Origin: Phytopythium helicoides
Lineage: Eukaryota; Oomycota; Peronosporomycetes; Pythiales; Pythiaceae
DNA length: 64,000 nt
Assembly (NCBI GenBank): GCA_024867545.1
Contig: JANFNE010000007.1
Span: 992,001-1,056,000 of the forward strand
Direction of reading: 5' to 3'
This document shows, one piece after another, positions 47,403 through 58,282 of this stretch. The notes beneath the pieces were generated by a model. The model saw only the letters and a program-made list of their open reading frames with translations. It was not told the origin of the DNA and ran no database searches. The translations under genes were made by a program, and so were the position numbers. The first letter of the stretch is position 1. Each line of letters begins with the position of its first letter.

Positions 47403-49982
47403 ATGGACAAGGCCTCGTTCCTGCGCGAGAGCGGCGCGCGCTACGGCTACGGAAGCGGCGAGAGGGCGGGCGAGATGCTGGTCGACGCGATGCGCGCGGA
47501 CGAGTTCCCGCAGCTCCAAGGTGCGCGCATGAGAGAGCTTATCAGGAATGGGGGCGGTGGCTGAGCGCTGCGTGGCTCGGCAGGCTGCACGTACTTGGAC
47601 CACGCGGGAGCGACGCTGTTCGCGCGCTCGCAGCTGTCGAGCGCGTTCGAGGAGCTCAGCGCCGGCGTGTATGGGAACCCGCACAGCCAGCACGGACTGG
47701 CGCCGCCCGAGCACTCGACCGCGGGGAAAATCGCGCGCGTGAAGCGGCAGACGCTGCGCTTCTTCAACGCGAGCGAGGAGGAGTACGAGCTCGTATTCAC
47801 CTCGGGAGCGACCGCCGCACTCAAGCTCGTGGGCGAGTGCTTCCCGTGGACCGAAGACAGCGTGTTTGCGCACGCGGTCGACTCCCACACAAGCGTTCTT
47901 GGGATCCGTGGGTATGCGGAAAAGGAAGGCGCTGCAATCTCGTGTGTTGGTCTCGGAGAATTGGAGCTCCTAGAGCAGGTGTCGCACGATTCCCGTGATG
48001 AACAACCAGAAAACAGCTCGCAGCCTGCAAGTCTGTTTGCTTTCCCAGCTGAATGCAACTTTAGCGGCGCAATGCACGATCTGTCGATCATCGACAGCGT
48101 TCATCGGGGGAATTGGAAGACTCCGAACACCACTGCACCGGAAGTTGCATCGACCACCAAAAGTCCGTCCAAATGGTTTGTGTTGGTTGACGCAGCCAAG
48201 TACGCGTCGACGCACCCGCTCGACTTGGGTACTTACCACCCAGATTTTGTCGTGATGTCCTTCTACAAACTCTTTGGCTATCCGACTGGTCTCGGTGCAC
48301 TCATTATTCGGAAGACTGCACTGCCGTATTTACAGAAGACTTACTTTGGAGGTGGCACTGTCAAGAGCATCCTCGCAACCAGCAACTATGTGGTACCCCG
48401 GGACAGCTTTGGTGTCAACGCAACCAGCGCAGCTTTCTCGGACGGAACACAATCGTTCCTTTCTATTTTATCGCTGCGGCATGGATTCAATCTACTGGAG
48501 CGACTTCAGATGCACAGGGTTGAAGAGCACACGACGACACTTACACAACTGCTGGTCTCTCAATTACAAGCAAGAAACCACTGGAGCGGGCGCCCCATTT
48601 GTAAACTGTACGGTAATTGCGGAGAGAAAGGAAGAAGGCACGGCTCTATCGTTGCCTGCAATTTTCTCCGCGCAGATGGGAGCTATGTTGGATATGCAGA
48701 GGTGCACAGCCTCGCAGACATTCACAACATCCGACTACGCACGGGCTGCTTCTGCAACCCTGGCGCGTGCCAGCAGTATCTTGGCCTCACTGATGAGAAC
48801 CTTCGCGCCAACATCGAAGCGGGGCATGTGTGCGGAGATGACGTTGATATTGTAAACGGACTTCCGACTGGAGCTGTCCGCTTTTCGATCGGCTACATGA
48901 CCACATTCGAAGACATTGCATCGTTGCTCGAGTTTGTGGACAAATATTTGGTCAGTCGCGCCCCGCCAATTCCCCGCCGAGTCGATACGTCCACGGAATC
49001 TGCAGTTGGAAGAACTCAAGGCGTATTCCTTCGCAAGATTACTCTTTTCCCAGTCAAGTCATGTTCAGGGATGACTGTCGACTCGTGGCCAGTTGGCTCA
49101 CGCGGGCTTCTGTTCGACCGAGAGTGGGCAATCGTGGATACAGCGACCGGGTCAGCGCTGTCGCTGAAAGACACACCGCGACTGTGCATGATACACCCGC
49201 TAGTCGATCTCAAGCGCCAGACTTTGACACTTTCTTACGCCTGCGGCGACTCTGCCACTGTTGACAGTTTTACGATGCCGCTGAATGGTGACAGTACGAC
49301 CGACTGGAGCAAATCCACCGGAGATCGTATCCCTCGCGACATTCGCGTCTGTGCTGCGGGATGCAAGGGGAACGATGCAGGTGGTGCTGCATCAACGTGG
49401 ATCAGCGAGCGCCTCGAGCGCCAGTGCTCGTTGGTGCGAGTGTCCACCAATCATCTGCGGAAAGCAACAGCAGGCAAGCCAAAGCGTTCAGCCGACGCGA
49501 GCATGTCAGAGCCGAACCCTGCAGATGAAAGCACTTCGTCTCCAAAGAAGCCAGGCGATCGGGTTTGCCAACCAAGCGCAGTACTTGCTGATCTCCCGAC
49601 AGAGCGTCGACTGCTTGAACTCGGTCCTGCAGTCCTCTCGGCTGCGAAGGGCCTCGACGCAATGCAAGTGCACGAAGACGCGTTCGCGCCAACCTGGTAG
49701 TCGACGGGTGCGCCGCGCCGTTCGCGGAGGACGACTGGCGGCGCCTGCGCATCGGCGACGCCGAGTTCGACGTCTCGGGGCGGTGCAGCCGCTGCAGCGT
49801 CATCAACGTGGACCAGGCGACGGGCGCGTTCGACCGGCGGCCGCTGCAGGCGCTGTCGAGCTTCCGGCGCGAGCGCAGCAGCATCTTCTTCGGCCAGTAC
49901 CTGGCGCGCCGGACCCGGCGAGCTCGAGGCCATCGTGTGGCTGCACGCGCTGGACCCGGTCGTCGTTGAAGTGGGCGCCTAG
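47403..49982 (+). CDS. MOCOS: Molybdenum cofactor sulfurase (NifS-like + MOSC)
   Basis: Exon 1 (47403-47520) joins through a 63-nt intron (47521-47583) to YLDHAGATLFARSQL, the start of the class-V aminotransferase fold. PLP-lysine motif SFYKLFGYPTG and the cysteine loop RTGCFCNPGACQ follow, as expected for transfer of cysteine sulfur to the Mo cofactor that activates xanthine dehydrogenase and aldehyde oxidase. The N-terminal MOSC domain (FPVKSCSG) and C-terminal MOSC core (FANQAQYLLISRQS; NLVVDGCAAPFAEDDWRRL; GRCSRCSVINVD) complete the three-domain architecture. The C-terminal third uses all three frames (changes near 49,550, 49,650-49,690 and 49,905), without fitting introns; the ending VWLHALDPVVVEVGA at 49982 looks native. 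Indel errors are the likely cause. Confidence 0.85.
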
Positions 49983-50237
49983 ATTCGAAAATATCTTTTT
50001 TTGAATCTCGTGTTGCTCGAAGGTGGGCGCGTGTGCACCCATCGTTTAAAACGGTTTAAAACAAGTATACAGCTATCAAGATATCGAGTCCCCCCTGTGG
50101 AAAGCGATGGCAAGCGCTGGCATTAGGTTCGAGAGGGTTGGCGCTGCAAAGCCCCCCCCTTCCACCAAAAGATCCCATTTCGCGTTTGGCCCCCTCCAGC
50201 CCCCAAGCCCCCCGAAGCCAAGCTCTCCTCCTCAACG

Positions 50238-50753
50238 ATGCCGAACCCGCAGGTGTTCTTCGACATGACGATCGGCGGCGCGCCGGCCGGCCGCATCACG
50301 TTCGAGCTGTTCGCGGACAAGGTGCCCAAGACGGCCGAGAACTTCCGCGCACTGTGCACGGGCGAGAAGGGCACGGGCCGCTCGGGCAAGCCGCTGCACT
50401 ACAAGGGCAGCGCGTTCCACCGCGTCATCCCCAACTTCATGTGCCAGGGCGGCGACTTCACGCGCGGCAACGGCACGGGCGGCGAGTCGATCTACGGCGA
50501 GAAGTTCCCCGATGAGAACTTCCTGCTCAAGCACAAGGGCGAGGGCATCCTGTCCATGGCCAACGCCGGACCTAACACGAACGGCTCGCAGTTCTTCATC
50601 TGCACCGTCGAGACCTCGTGGCTCGACGGCAAGCACGTCGTCTTCGGCCGTGTCGTCGACGGCATGGACGTCGTCAAGAACATCGAGCGTGTCGGATCGC
50701 AGTCGGGCCAGACCCGCCAGCCGGTCGTCGTCGCCGACTGCGGACAGCTCTAA
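50238..50753 (+). CDS. Cyclophilin A-type peptidyl-prolyl isomerase
   Basis: An intact intronless frame of 171 residues, the usual length of a cytosolic cyclophilin. Active-site motifs are all present: [24 protein letters not shown] and [11 protein letters not shown] (with the cyclosporin-binding Trp). No signal peptide. Third positions are almost all G or C, as in highly expressed genes. A C/T-rich leader with CCCATTTCGCGTTTGG (50175-50190), close to the oomycete initiator consensus, lies about 50 bp upstream of the ATG. Confidence 0.95.
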   Translation: MPNPQVFFDMTIGGAPAGRITFELFADKVPKTAENFRALCTGEKGTGRSGKPLHYKGSAFHRVIPNFMCQGGDFTRGNGTGGESIYGEKFPDENFLLKHKGEGILSMANAGPNTNGSQFFICTVETSWLDGKHVVFGRVVDGMDVVKNIERVGSQSGQTRQPVVVADCGQL

Positions 50754-51602
50754 GCAGCCGCACGCAGCAGCGAGGGGAGCCGAGGCCCCGGTGGTCGAGC
50801 GGTCAAGTAAGCAGGCGGAGCACCCTCCTGGTCCCTGGAACAGGCAGCGCTGCCGTCTGTAGACCAGCTAGCCAGCCGCGCGGGCTCATTAACAGCTCTC
50901 ACCGTAATTAACAGGGATGATTTCCACCCCTTCTCCATGCATTTGCGTTTCCCGTCACCTTCGATCTTGACACATGCTGGAGCCTCGTCACATGTCGTGT
51001 TCGTGCTGTCTCGAGACGGTCCATACACAGGAGAGCACTTGAAGTGTTGGCACGTTGACTTTGTCCCCCAGCTTACAGTAATGCCGACGAGATTGCTTGG
51101 ATCTACAGTAGACACGTTCGAGGCCATTGCTGTAGATCTCGCCTACGTGAAGCTCTCTAGTTGGATTGATGTGGTCTCTTGAGCTCCACAGTCTTTGGAA
51201 GGCGCCATCAACTCACCTTGATCGCTGCTTTTTCAAGCAAATCTCTTTGTGGATCGCAAAATCATGTTCCGGTACTGTACATCGAAAACTTGATCAACAA
51301 CTCATAGAATCCGGATACACTGACAACCGTAATCAAGTGACCCAGACGAAATCTTGCATGATTCCCAACAGAAAAGTTTGTCGAGGAGAAAAAAAGTGGT
51401 GTGTGAATCCGCTATCTACAGCATACAGAACGAACCAGCGAGGCGGATATAAGGCAGATGAAAGGTAATGGAGGGTGTTAGACCGCGTTGGATTGAGCAC
51501 GGCAGTTGCATTTATATAATCTCAGCGCAGTACCGAGGTGCTTATATGGGTTAGCGCTCTGATCTTTCGAGGGCAGACACTGCGTCCATTGTGCATCTAG
51601 AT
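50754..51602. other. Intergenic region, no supported gene
   Basis: About 850 bp between cyclophilin and the convergent elicitin-like gene. Frames such as 50937-51182 are short and show no family features. It should contain the two 3' UTRs. Confidence 0.45.
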
Positions 51603-52766
51603 CTAAAGAACCAGCGCGAGCACTGTGAGAGCAACAGCGAACGCTGCACCCGTTGCCAAACTAGAAGCGCTGCTGCTGTCAACCGACAGCGATGCAGACG
51701 AAGAGCTAGACCCTTCGTTCGGGTCGATAAGGAACAGAAAGTCGATACTGCTATACGCGCCTTCGGTCTTAAGAGCACGGGTGCGCCGCGTCAGCTTGCG
51801 GCTCCACAGATCTCCATCCGTACACGTGTCCGTCAGCTCGGTCAGTGTCTTCTTGATGTTTTCTTGTTGGTATTCGTAAAAGCAGTCCGGAAGCTCCCCA
51901 GCTAGCGTCGTCAGCACAGTGGCGCACGACATGAAACAGGTCGTCGAGAACTGGATGGAGCTGCTGTAGATGGTCGTCCAGATCGAGCAATCAATGCCGT
52001 TTGCCGCCTCTTGCACTGCAGCGATCGTTGCCGTGACATTCTCAGCCGAGCACGCTTCAGTCGAGTAGTTGGTAGCAACTATCTCCGCGAGCGACGCTGA
52101 GCCAGCAGACGTTGCCGTCATGTCAGGAGCATCAGTTGTAGCTTCGCTGCCGTTGGTGCCGCTGCTACTCCCCACGCTGGATGCGACACGATCAGGGAGA
52201 TCCCCATTCTGGCAACTAGTGATGGACCGCGTCAGGTCGTCCTTCTCGTTCTCATTCGTGTAGGGCGACACGCAGTCAGGAACCTTTGTATACAGGTCCT
52301 CCATCACAGCTTGGCAAGGCGTATCGCAGTACCACGAAATATGGACCTTATCCTGGAGCACGTACGAGTCGGGGCACGCAGGGTCGCTGGCGGCTGCCTT
52401 GTATAGCGCCAAGCTCTCGTCGTCTTGGGTCAGCGTACAAAAGCCACAATCAGCGAGTTTTTGGAGCTGGTCCTGCTTCTTGTTGACCGAGTAGCTCCCA
52501 TCGACATACTCGCAGTCTGGCAGCTCGTCGGCAGCGACTTGAACATAGCTTGCACACTCCGTCTGCAGACAGGTCCAGAACACGTCTGCGGAGTTCCCGT
52601 TGGGCGAGGCATACAAAGAGCACGAGTCCATGGCGGCAAGTGCCAAGAAAGTCGCATCTGTGTCAGCCTTTTCTTGGTCGGTGCAAGGGATTGCCGCAAC
52701 ATTGGAGGTCTTGGCGAGAGCAAGCAGAGTGGCGACGCCAAGAAGATTTGTCTTGAGGGACAGCAT
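51603..52766 (-). CDS. Secreted three-domain elicitin-like protein, probably GPI-anchored
   Basis: An intact frame of 387 residues from ATG 52766. It has an N-terminal signal peptide (about 24 residues ending in a small-residue site before IPCTDQEK). Three cysteine modules follow, each with the order C ... C ... C-x3-C or C-x2/3-C ... PDC ... C that resembles elicitin domains (for example CLQTECASYVQ ... LPDCEY; CDTPCQAVMEDL ... VPDC; CFMSCATVLTTLAGELPDC). A Ser/Thr/Ala linker separates modules 2 and 3. A Ser-rich tail and a terminal hydrophobic stretch (AAFAVALTVLALVL) suggest a GPI signal. Elicitins bind sterols and are recognised by some plants; binding here is not shown. The paralogue at 59741 has the same layout. 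Confidence 0.78.
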   Translation of the reverse strand: MLSLKTNLLGVATLLALAKTSNVAAIPCTDQEKADTDATFLALAAMDSCSLYASPNGNSADVFWTCLQTECASYVQVAADELPDCEYVDGSYSVNKKQDQLQKLADCGFCTLTQDDESLALYKAAASDPACPDSYVLQDKVHISWYCDTPCQAVMEDLYTKVPDCVSPYTNENEKDDLTRSITSCQNGDLPDRVASSVGSSSGTNGSEATTDAPDMTATSAGSASLAEIVATNYSTEACSAENVTATIAAVQEAANGIDCSIWTTIYSSSIQFSTTCFMSCATVLTTLAGELPDCFYEYQQENIKKTLTELTDTCTDGDLWSRKLTRRTRALKTEGAYSSIDFLFLIDPNEGSSSSSASLSVDSSSASSLATGAAFAVALTVLALVL

Positions 52767-53312
52767 GACTGTGTGTTGACCGCTGCCTGAAAAGGAAGAT
52801 TGGAGAATGAGCTGCCCCACGTCGGGGTAGTCGTGACCAGCCCGGAAATGCAGCCGGATGAAGGTCATCACCATCGGGTATGATGCGATGACTGACGGGA
52901 CATCTGGCATTGCACATCGACACCCACAACAAAAGCGGTTGCAGTGGTGCCCGAGCGTGTACTGTCACCAGCAGTGGTCATGCATGGCCACCAGCCGTGA
53001 TGCCGAACACTTGATAATGAGTGATTAGATCTCAGCTTGCTTCGGCTTTGCACTTTAGTCGGCGTTAGTAGCGTCCAATTCGTGAGACCGTCCCACGCGC
53101 ATCTACAATCGACTACAAGAGCAGTGCTCGCTGAGTCCGCCTTTACTGGGCAACCACCAACCATCACGTCATTCCGAACTGTAGATGCGATGCGCTGCAC
53201 CGCGCTTGCAAGCTGCAACGAAAATGAGACCTCGGGAACTGAAGGCACACACGGACAGCGAGATTGGTGCCTCATTTCGCATTTCGCATTCGAGTCCGCA
53301 AGCCCGAAGACC
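52767..53312. other. Region between the elicitin-like gene and the gypsy element
   Basis: About 545 bp that includes the elicitin-like promoter. The minus-strand frame of gag-pol reads through its outer part to a stop at 53169, beyond the apparent element end. No separate gene recognised. Confidence 0.4.
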
Positions 53313-56300
53313 TGGCGGCACGACGGTGCCACGCCCCCTACATCCCCCCGGAGCTGACTTCACGTTGGCGGTAGCAACAGGCTGAACGGGAGCTGCATCA
53401 CGAGTTTGCAGCCTGAAGTCCTGAAGGAGCTGGCGCCAATGTGAAACGTGTTTGATGTCACGTTCACGTTCCCATGAGCTCTCGTGCTCTGGCAAGCCAT
53501 GCCATTTCACAAGCCATTCCGGCTGTCGATTGAATTGGCGACGCTTCAGTAACTTCTCGATGATGTGAAGTTGCTCTCCGGTTTCCTCTTCGAGGATGAT
53601 AGGAGTGGCTTTCGGTATCGGACGTCCTGGGAAGGATGTCGTGTCGGTGACGTAATGCGATAACAACTCGACGTTGAAAGTAGGATTGATCTTACTCATG
53701 CGTCGAGGAAGTTTCAGTTTGGCCACAATGGGGTTGATCATTCGCTCAATCTCAAATGGCCCGACTTTTCTTGCACTAAGCTTAGCCTTGCGTAGCTCGT
53801 TGTGGTTGTTGACTTGCTTGAGCGACAAGTTCTTCGCGTCAAGTAGAACGAGATCACCAGCCTTGAAGACAACTTCTTGGCGTTTGCGATCATAGTACTC
53901 TTTCTGACGTTCTTGTGCTTTCTCGAGGTTCGCACGCGCACGCTCGATGATCTTCTTGCGCTCTTCGGCGAAACTTTTCGCATATTCAGCAACTGCTCTC
54001 ATTCCCGTCATGGGCAGCTGATGCTGGAGTTCTCGAGCGACAAGGTTCGAGACCTTTCGACCCGTGTCAACTTCAAACGGTGTCATCTTGGTCGAAGCAT
54101 TCACGAGTGTCGAATGCGCGTATTCGATCGTGCCTAAGTGCTTAACCCAGTCGTCGCCATGATACGATACCGTGCAACGCAATGAGTCTTCAAGCACTAA
54201 GTTTTGGCGCTCGGTCTGTCCATCGGCTTGGGCTCGGTGAGCTGTTGTCATGCTCAGCTTGATGCCCATAAGCTTCATCAATGATCCCCAAAACTTTGAG
54301 ATAAATTTCGAGTCACGATCACTGATGATGACTTTCGGTAGACCGTGATGACGAACGACAGTGTCGAAGAAGATTTTGGCTGTGTCTTGTGCGTCTGCCT
54401 TTGAGTACGTCGGGGCGTACTTGGCACGCTTAGACAACTTGTCCACTGCGACGAAGATTGCGTCGAATCCGTCAGAGACTGGGAGACCGGTAATGAAGTC
54501 CATCGTTACTACTTCCCAGCACTCTTGAGGATTTGGGATCGGGATCATCAGTCCTTTCTTCCTTTGCGCATTGATCTTCCACCGTGCACACGTTTCGCAC
54601 GTGCGTACATATTGCCGAATGGTGTACGCCATTCCTGGCCAGAAGTACCATTGCGAGGCTTTTAGCATTGTCCTGCGCCATCCTGGATGGGCTGAAGTCG
54701 CGCCATCGTGAAACTCATAGAGGATCTTGGTGATAAGCGACTTGTTGTTCGGAACGCACACGCGTCTTATTGCACCTTCTGTCTTGTAGTACAATAGACC
54801 ATTGCTCTTCTCATACGGCGAGCTTGGCGATGGTTTCTTCCAAACGTTAGCAAACTCTGGGTCTTTTGCGTAACCGCGTTGGAACTCACGCTTGACGTCA
54901 TCGGCCATGTGAGCACTAACCACATGCAACTCGGCGTTGTGGATATGCACAATTTGCGGAACTCCGATCGGACGACTCTCCCCCTGCATGTCAACATCGT
55001 CGAGTATGACATGTGAAAGTTCGAGAGGAATGTGCCGAATGTACGCGGAGTCTATCACATGGCGACGGAGTGAGCGATCTAACGCTTCGCACGTTTGATC
55101 ACAGTCATGCACCGTGTGCGTCGGTGGTGGAGCGGAGGCTGCAAGTTCGGCTTGCGGTTCCTCTTCATTTTGCTCGGCTTGCGGCGGACGCGATAAGGCA
55201 TCGGCGACCACGTTGGAATGTCCTTTGACGTGGTGCAGCACAAACTCATACTGCGAGAAAAATGTTAAGAAACGTGCCATCTTGGGTGAAACCCTCGGAT
55301 GGTGTAGCATCCAACTGCATGCAGAGCTGTCTGTGTAGACATCAAACTTTCGGCCGTGCAGATATGGACGCCACTTTTCCATCGCAGTCTTGATAGCAAG
55401 CAACTCTTTCTCGTGAACAGGCCATGATTGCTCATACGGACCAAGTTTCTTCGAGAAAAACGCGATTGGATGATCTTCACCATTGATCCTTTGCGAAAGA
55501 ACTCCACCCATGCAGAATCCTGATGCATCCGTCGTCACTATAAACGGATGATCAAAATCGGGCAGTTTGAGGGTAGGAGCGTTTTGCAACGCGAGCTTCA
55601 GTGCATTAAATGCCTGCTGTTGCTCATCCCCCCAACTCCACAGTGTCTCTTGTTTGGTGAGATCACGAAGTGGGCGAGCGATCTTCGCAAAATCACAGAT
55701 GAACCTTCTGTAGTAGCCGGCGAGACCCAAGAAACTGAGTAGTTCCTTACGAGTGGTCGGTGTCGGATACTGTGCGATGGCATCGGTCTTTCGTGGGTCG
55801 ACGCTAAGTCCTTCAGCGGACACTCGATGACCCAGGAACTCCATAGACGTTTGTCCGAAGGCACACTTCGAAAATCGGGCGTAAAGACCTTCCTTACGTA
55901 GTACCTCTAGGACTATGCGTACGTGCTTGACATGTTCCTCCATGCTTCGAGAGAAGATGCCGATATCGTCGAGGTATACAACAACGAAGTCGTATTTCTC
56001 GAAAAGCACACGCATCAGGCGCGACCAAATGCCTGGCATACCAGCGAGTCCCATAGGTGCGACACACCATTGATACGTTTCCTTGTGCGTACGAAACGCA
56101 GTATAAGGGCGACTTGACTCGTGGACGACCATCTGATGATATCCTTGCGCGAGGTCGATCAAGGAGAATACGACGCAATGCACCATTCGATCGAAAAGAT
56201 CTTCGATATGGGGCAAAGGTATCTTTGCAATTACCGACATGCTGTTGACGTAGCGGTAGTCAATGACCCAACGAATCGGGATCTTCGAGTTTCCACTACG

Positions 56301-58205
56301 TAGCCATTCAGCACGCTTCGGAAATTTGCCTGTCACTGGATCTTTCTTTGGGATACCAAAGATGTTGGATACCCAAGGTGAATTCGATACTTCGATCCAT
56401 CCCTTCTTCAGGTTCTCTTCCACGAACTCCTGAAGAGCCTCTTGTTCTACCTTGGAAAGGCGGAACGGAGCGCGCGAGCTTGGTACAGCGTCTGGCTTCA
56501 TCTGCAACTCAAAATTGACTGCTCGAGTTGGCGGCATACCATCAGGAAGACTCTCTGGAAAGACATCTTGAAATTCCTTCAAGAGCGATTGCATTTCTGG
56601 TGGAGCATCAAATGGTTTCATGTCCACTTCCGTAACTTTGACACGGAAAATCTCTGCGAAGTCTCCTTTGTTGAGTTTCTGGTGAAACTCTGGACCATCC
56701 ACTTCAGTAACTGTGGCGACCTCTGGTAACTCAATCTCGTGAGTACGCCAGTTGACTTGAGGGTTGTGCTCTTTGAACCACGGTTGCCCAAGTATCACGT
56801 CATGATTCTCGGACAAATCCCACTCGATGAACCGTGTAGTCGGAAAATCCATTCCATCCAAACGAACGGTTGCTTCCACGTGGTTCGTATGCTGATGCGG
56901 TGTAAGTGATCCATCGAATCTTTGAGCTTGGATTCGACATGCCTGCAGGATCGACGAAGCGATTCCACGCTTGATCAAGTTCTGACTGGCTCCTGAGTCC
57001 AGCAGAATCCGTACACGATGGTTATTGACAAAACCATCCTTCACGACAAGGTTCGTGGACGAGGCATTAGCGGCACATACTTCGATGCCAGGTGCGGCAT
57101 TGGTGTCTTCTTCGGCGATTTCGGCCTCAGCGCTTATTTCGGCGTTAGTGACAGGTTCGGTCACTTGAGCAATCGTAGCGCTATCCTTGACTGTTACGGA
57201 CGGTTCTCGTGTCGGTTCGTGGTCTTCGACATCCGTCAAATGCAACTCGGCAACATTGGCAGTCACTTGATCGTATACGATAGTGCTGTCCGAGCGGCTG
57301 TCAACCATGTTGACATGCGGCCTGCTGAATCGTTGTTGCTGTTGCGGTCGATGATTCCTTAGCTGAGAATCGTAACGACGTCCTCCTTGCTGATGTTGTC
57401 GCGTCTTGTTACAACGCGCGGAGAGATGGTTGGGACTGCCACACTTGTAGCACAAGTGACGGCGACGACATTCGTCCCGTGAGGGTACGCGAACGTTGTC
57501 AATTTCCATCGGCTCAGGATCGTTGTTTGTCGCGCGTCTATTGTCGTAGGAGCGATAACGCTGACGTTCCCGAGCACCATCACTCGATCCTCGGTGAGGG
57601 TGTGATCGGTCGAAATCCAACGCGACCGTAACAGCGTCGGCTAGCGTTGTACAACGGCGATACTGCACTTCCTCACGAGTACGATTGGTCAGACCACGTA
57701 AGAAATACATGATCTGGTCGAGGACACTCATGTCCTTGACCTGCGTAACAATGTGGCGGAACTTGCTCACATAGTCGGGAAGATCCTTGCAGTTCTTCTC
57801 TTTCAGGTCGTTCATCTGCTCTCGCAGTCTCTCTTGAAGATCAGCGGGGACAAACTCCTTTTCCAGCTTGGCAAAGAAGTCGTCTACGCTAGTCACGGTA
57901 GCCTTCTGCATGATAAACCACTGGGCGGCTCCATGCCTCAGGGTATTTCCCAATACTGCCAGCATTTGGGTTACGATGCTGGGTTCCTTGTACCGAATCA
58001 TACGTCCATTAAAGTACTGGTCGACTTGCTCGACGTACAGTTGGAACGACTCAGAAATTGTACCTCCGTAAGTTGGTAACTTGAAACCATCGAGCTTGAA
58101 GTTCGATTGATTTGCGGAGGATTGCAGCGCGTCCATAATCGCGGTTTGCCGCTCCATGGCGTTGACCAGGCCAGCCAGGATATTCTTCATTTCTTCAGAC
58201 GACAT
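53169..58205 (-). CDS. Gag-pol polyprotein of a chromovirus
   Basis: One uninterrupted frame of 1,678 residues. In order: a gag region with the retrotransposon capsid-like segment (LYVEQVDQYFNGRMIRY; FFAKLEKEFVP), a zinc knuckle C252-x2-C255-x4-H260-x4-C265, the aspartic protease LLDSGAS with D403, reverse transcriptase with YLDD at 744-747, RNase H (VTTDASGFCMGG), an integrase HHCC region and the catalytic triad D1236, D1296, E1332 (DD35E spacing), then a chromodomain around 1535-1590 (EWLVKWHGLPEHESSWE). All catalytic residues are present, so the protein looks functional. The stop at 53169 lies outside the apparent element end, so the terminal about 50 residues derive from the truncated LTR and flank. 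Confidence 0.95.
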   Translation of the reverse strand: MSSEEMKNILAGLVNAMERQTAIMDALQSSANQSNFKLDGFKLPTYGGTISESFQLYVEQVDQYFNGRMIRYKEPSIVTQMLAVLGNTLRHGAAQWFIMQKATVTSVDDFFAKLEKEFVPADLQERLREQMNDLKEKNCKDLPDYVSKFRHIVTQVKDMSVLDQIMYFLRGLTNRTREEVQYRRCTTLADAVTVALDFDRSHPHRGSSDGARERQRYRSYDNRRATNNDPEPMEIDNVRVPSRDECRRRHLCYKCGSPNHLSARCNKTRQHQQGGRRYDSQLRNHRPQQQQRFSRPHVNMVDSRSDSTIVYDQVTANVAELHLTDVEDHEPTREPSVTVKDSATIAQVTEPVTNAEISAEAEIAEEDTNAAPGIEVCAANASSTNLVVKDGFVNNHRVRILLDSGASQNLIKRGIASSILQACRIQAQRFDGSLTPHQHTNHVEATVRLDGMDFPTTRFIEWDLSENHDVILGQPWFKEHNPQVNWRTHEIELPEVATVTEVDGPEFHQKLNKGDFAEIFRVKVTEVDMKPFDAPPEMQSLLKEFQDVFPESLPDGMPPTRAVNFELQMKPDAVPSSRAPFRLSKVEQEALQEFVEENLKKGWIEVSNSPWVSNIFGIPKKDPVTGKFPKRAEWLRSGNSKIPIRWVIDYRYVNSMSVIAKIPLPHIEDLFDRMVHCVVFSLIDLAQGYHQMVVHESSRPYTAFRTHKETYQWCVAPMGLAGMPGIWSRLMRVLFEKYDFVVVYLDDIGIFSRSMEEHVKHVRIVLEVLRKEGLYARFSKCAFGQTSMEFLGHRVSAEGLSVDPRKTDAIAQYPTPTTRKELLSFLGLAGYYRRFICDFAKIARPLRDLTKQETLWSWGDEQQQAFNALKLALQNAPTLKLPDFDHPFIVTTDASGFCMGGVLSQRINGEDHPIAFFSKKLGPYEQSWPVHEKELLAIKTAMEKWRPYLHGRKFDVYTDSSACSWMLHHPRVSPKMARFLTFFSQYEFVLHHVKGHSNVVADALSRPPQAEQNEEEPQAELAASAPPPTHTVHDCDQTCEALDRSLRRHVIDSAYIRHIPLELSHVILDDVDMQGESRPIGVPQIVHIHNAELHVVSAHMADDVKREFQRGYAKDPEFANVWKKPSPSSPYEKSNGLLYYKTEGAIRRVCVPNNKSLITKILYEFHDGATSAHPGWRRTMLKASQWYFWPGMAYTIRQYVRTCETCARWKINAQRKKGLMIPIPNPQECWEVVTMDFITGLPVSDGFDAIFVAVDKLSKRAKYAPTYSKADAQDTAKIFFDTVVRHHGLPKVIISDRDSKFISKFWGSLMKLMGIKLSMTTAHRAQADGQTERQNLVLEDSLRCTVSYHGDDWVKHLGTIEYAHSTLVNASTKMTPFEVDTGRKVSNLVARELQHQLPMTGMRAVAEYAKSFAEERKKIIERARANLEKAQERQKEYYDRKRQEVVFKAGDLVLLDAKNLSLKQVNNHNELRKAKLSARKVGPFEIERMINPIVAKLKLPRRMSKINPTFNVELLSHYVTDTTSFPGRPIPKATPIILEEETGEQLHIIEKLLKRRQFNRQPEWLVKWHGLPEHESSWERERDIKHVSHWRQLLQDFRLQTRDAAPVQPVATANVKSAPGGCRGRGTVVPPGLRACGLECEMRNEAPISLSVCAFSSRGLIFVAACKRGAAHRIYSSE
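53313..53342 (-). repeat. 30-bp terminal segment at the 3' end of the retrotransposon
   Basis: Identical to 59664-59693. On the minus strand it starts with TG after a G-rich tract. After about 30 bp the sequence turns into flank (AGGTCTTCGGG), so it could be an LTR start cut off by a deletion. Confidence 0.6.
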
Positions 58206-58282
58206 GGCTGAATAATTTTGTTTCCGAAGGAACCAGAGTCAATGAACCAAGTACTTTGTATTGGGTTTAGCAGGTAATGCGG

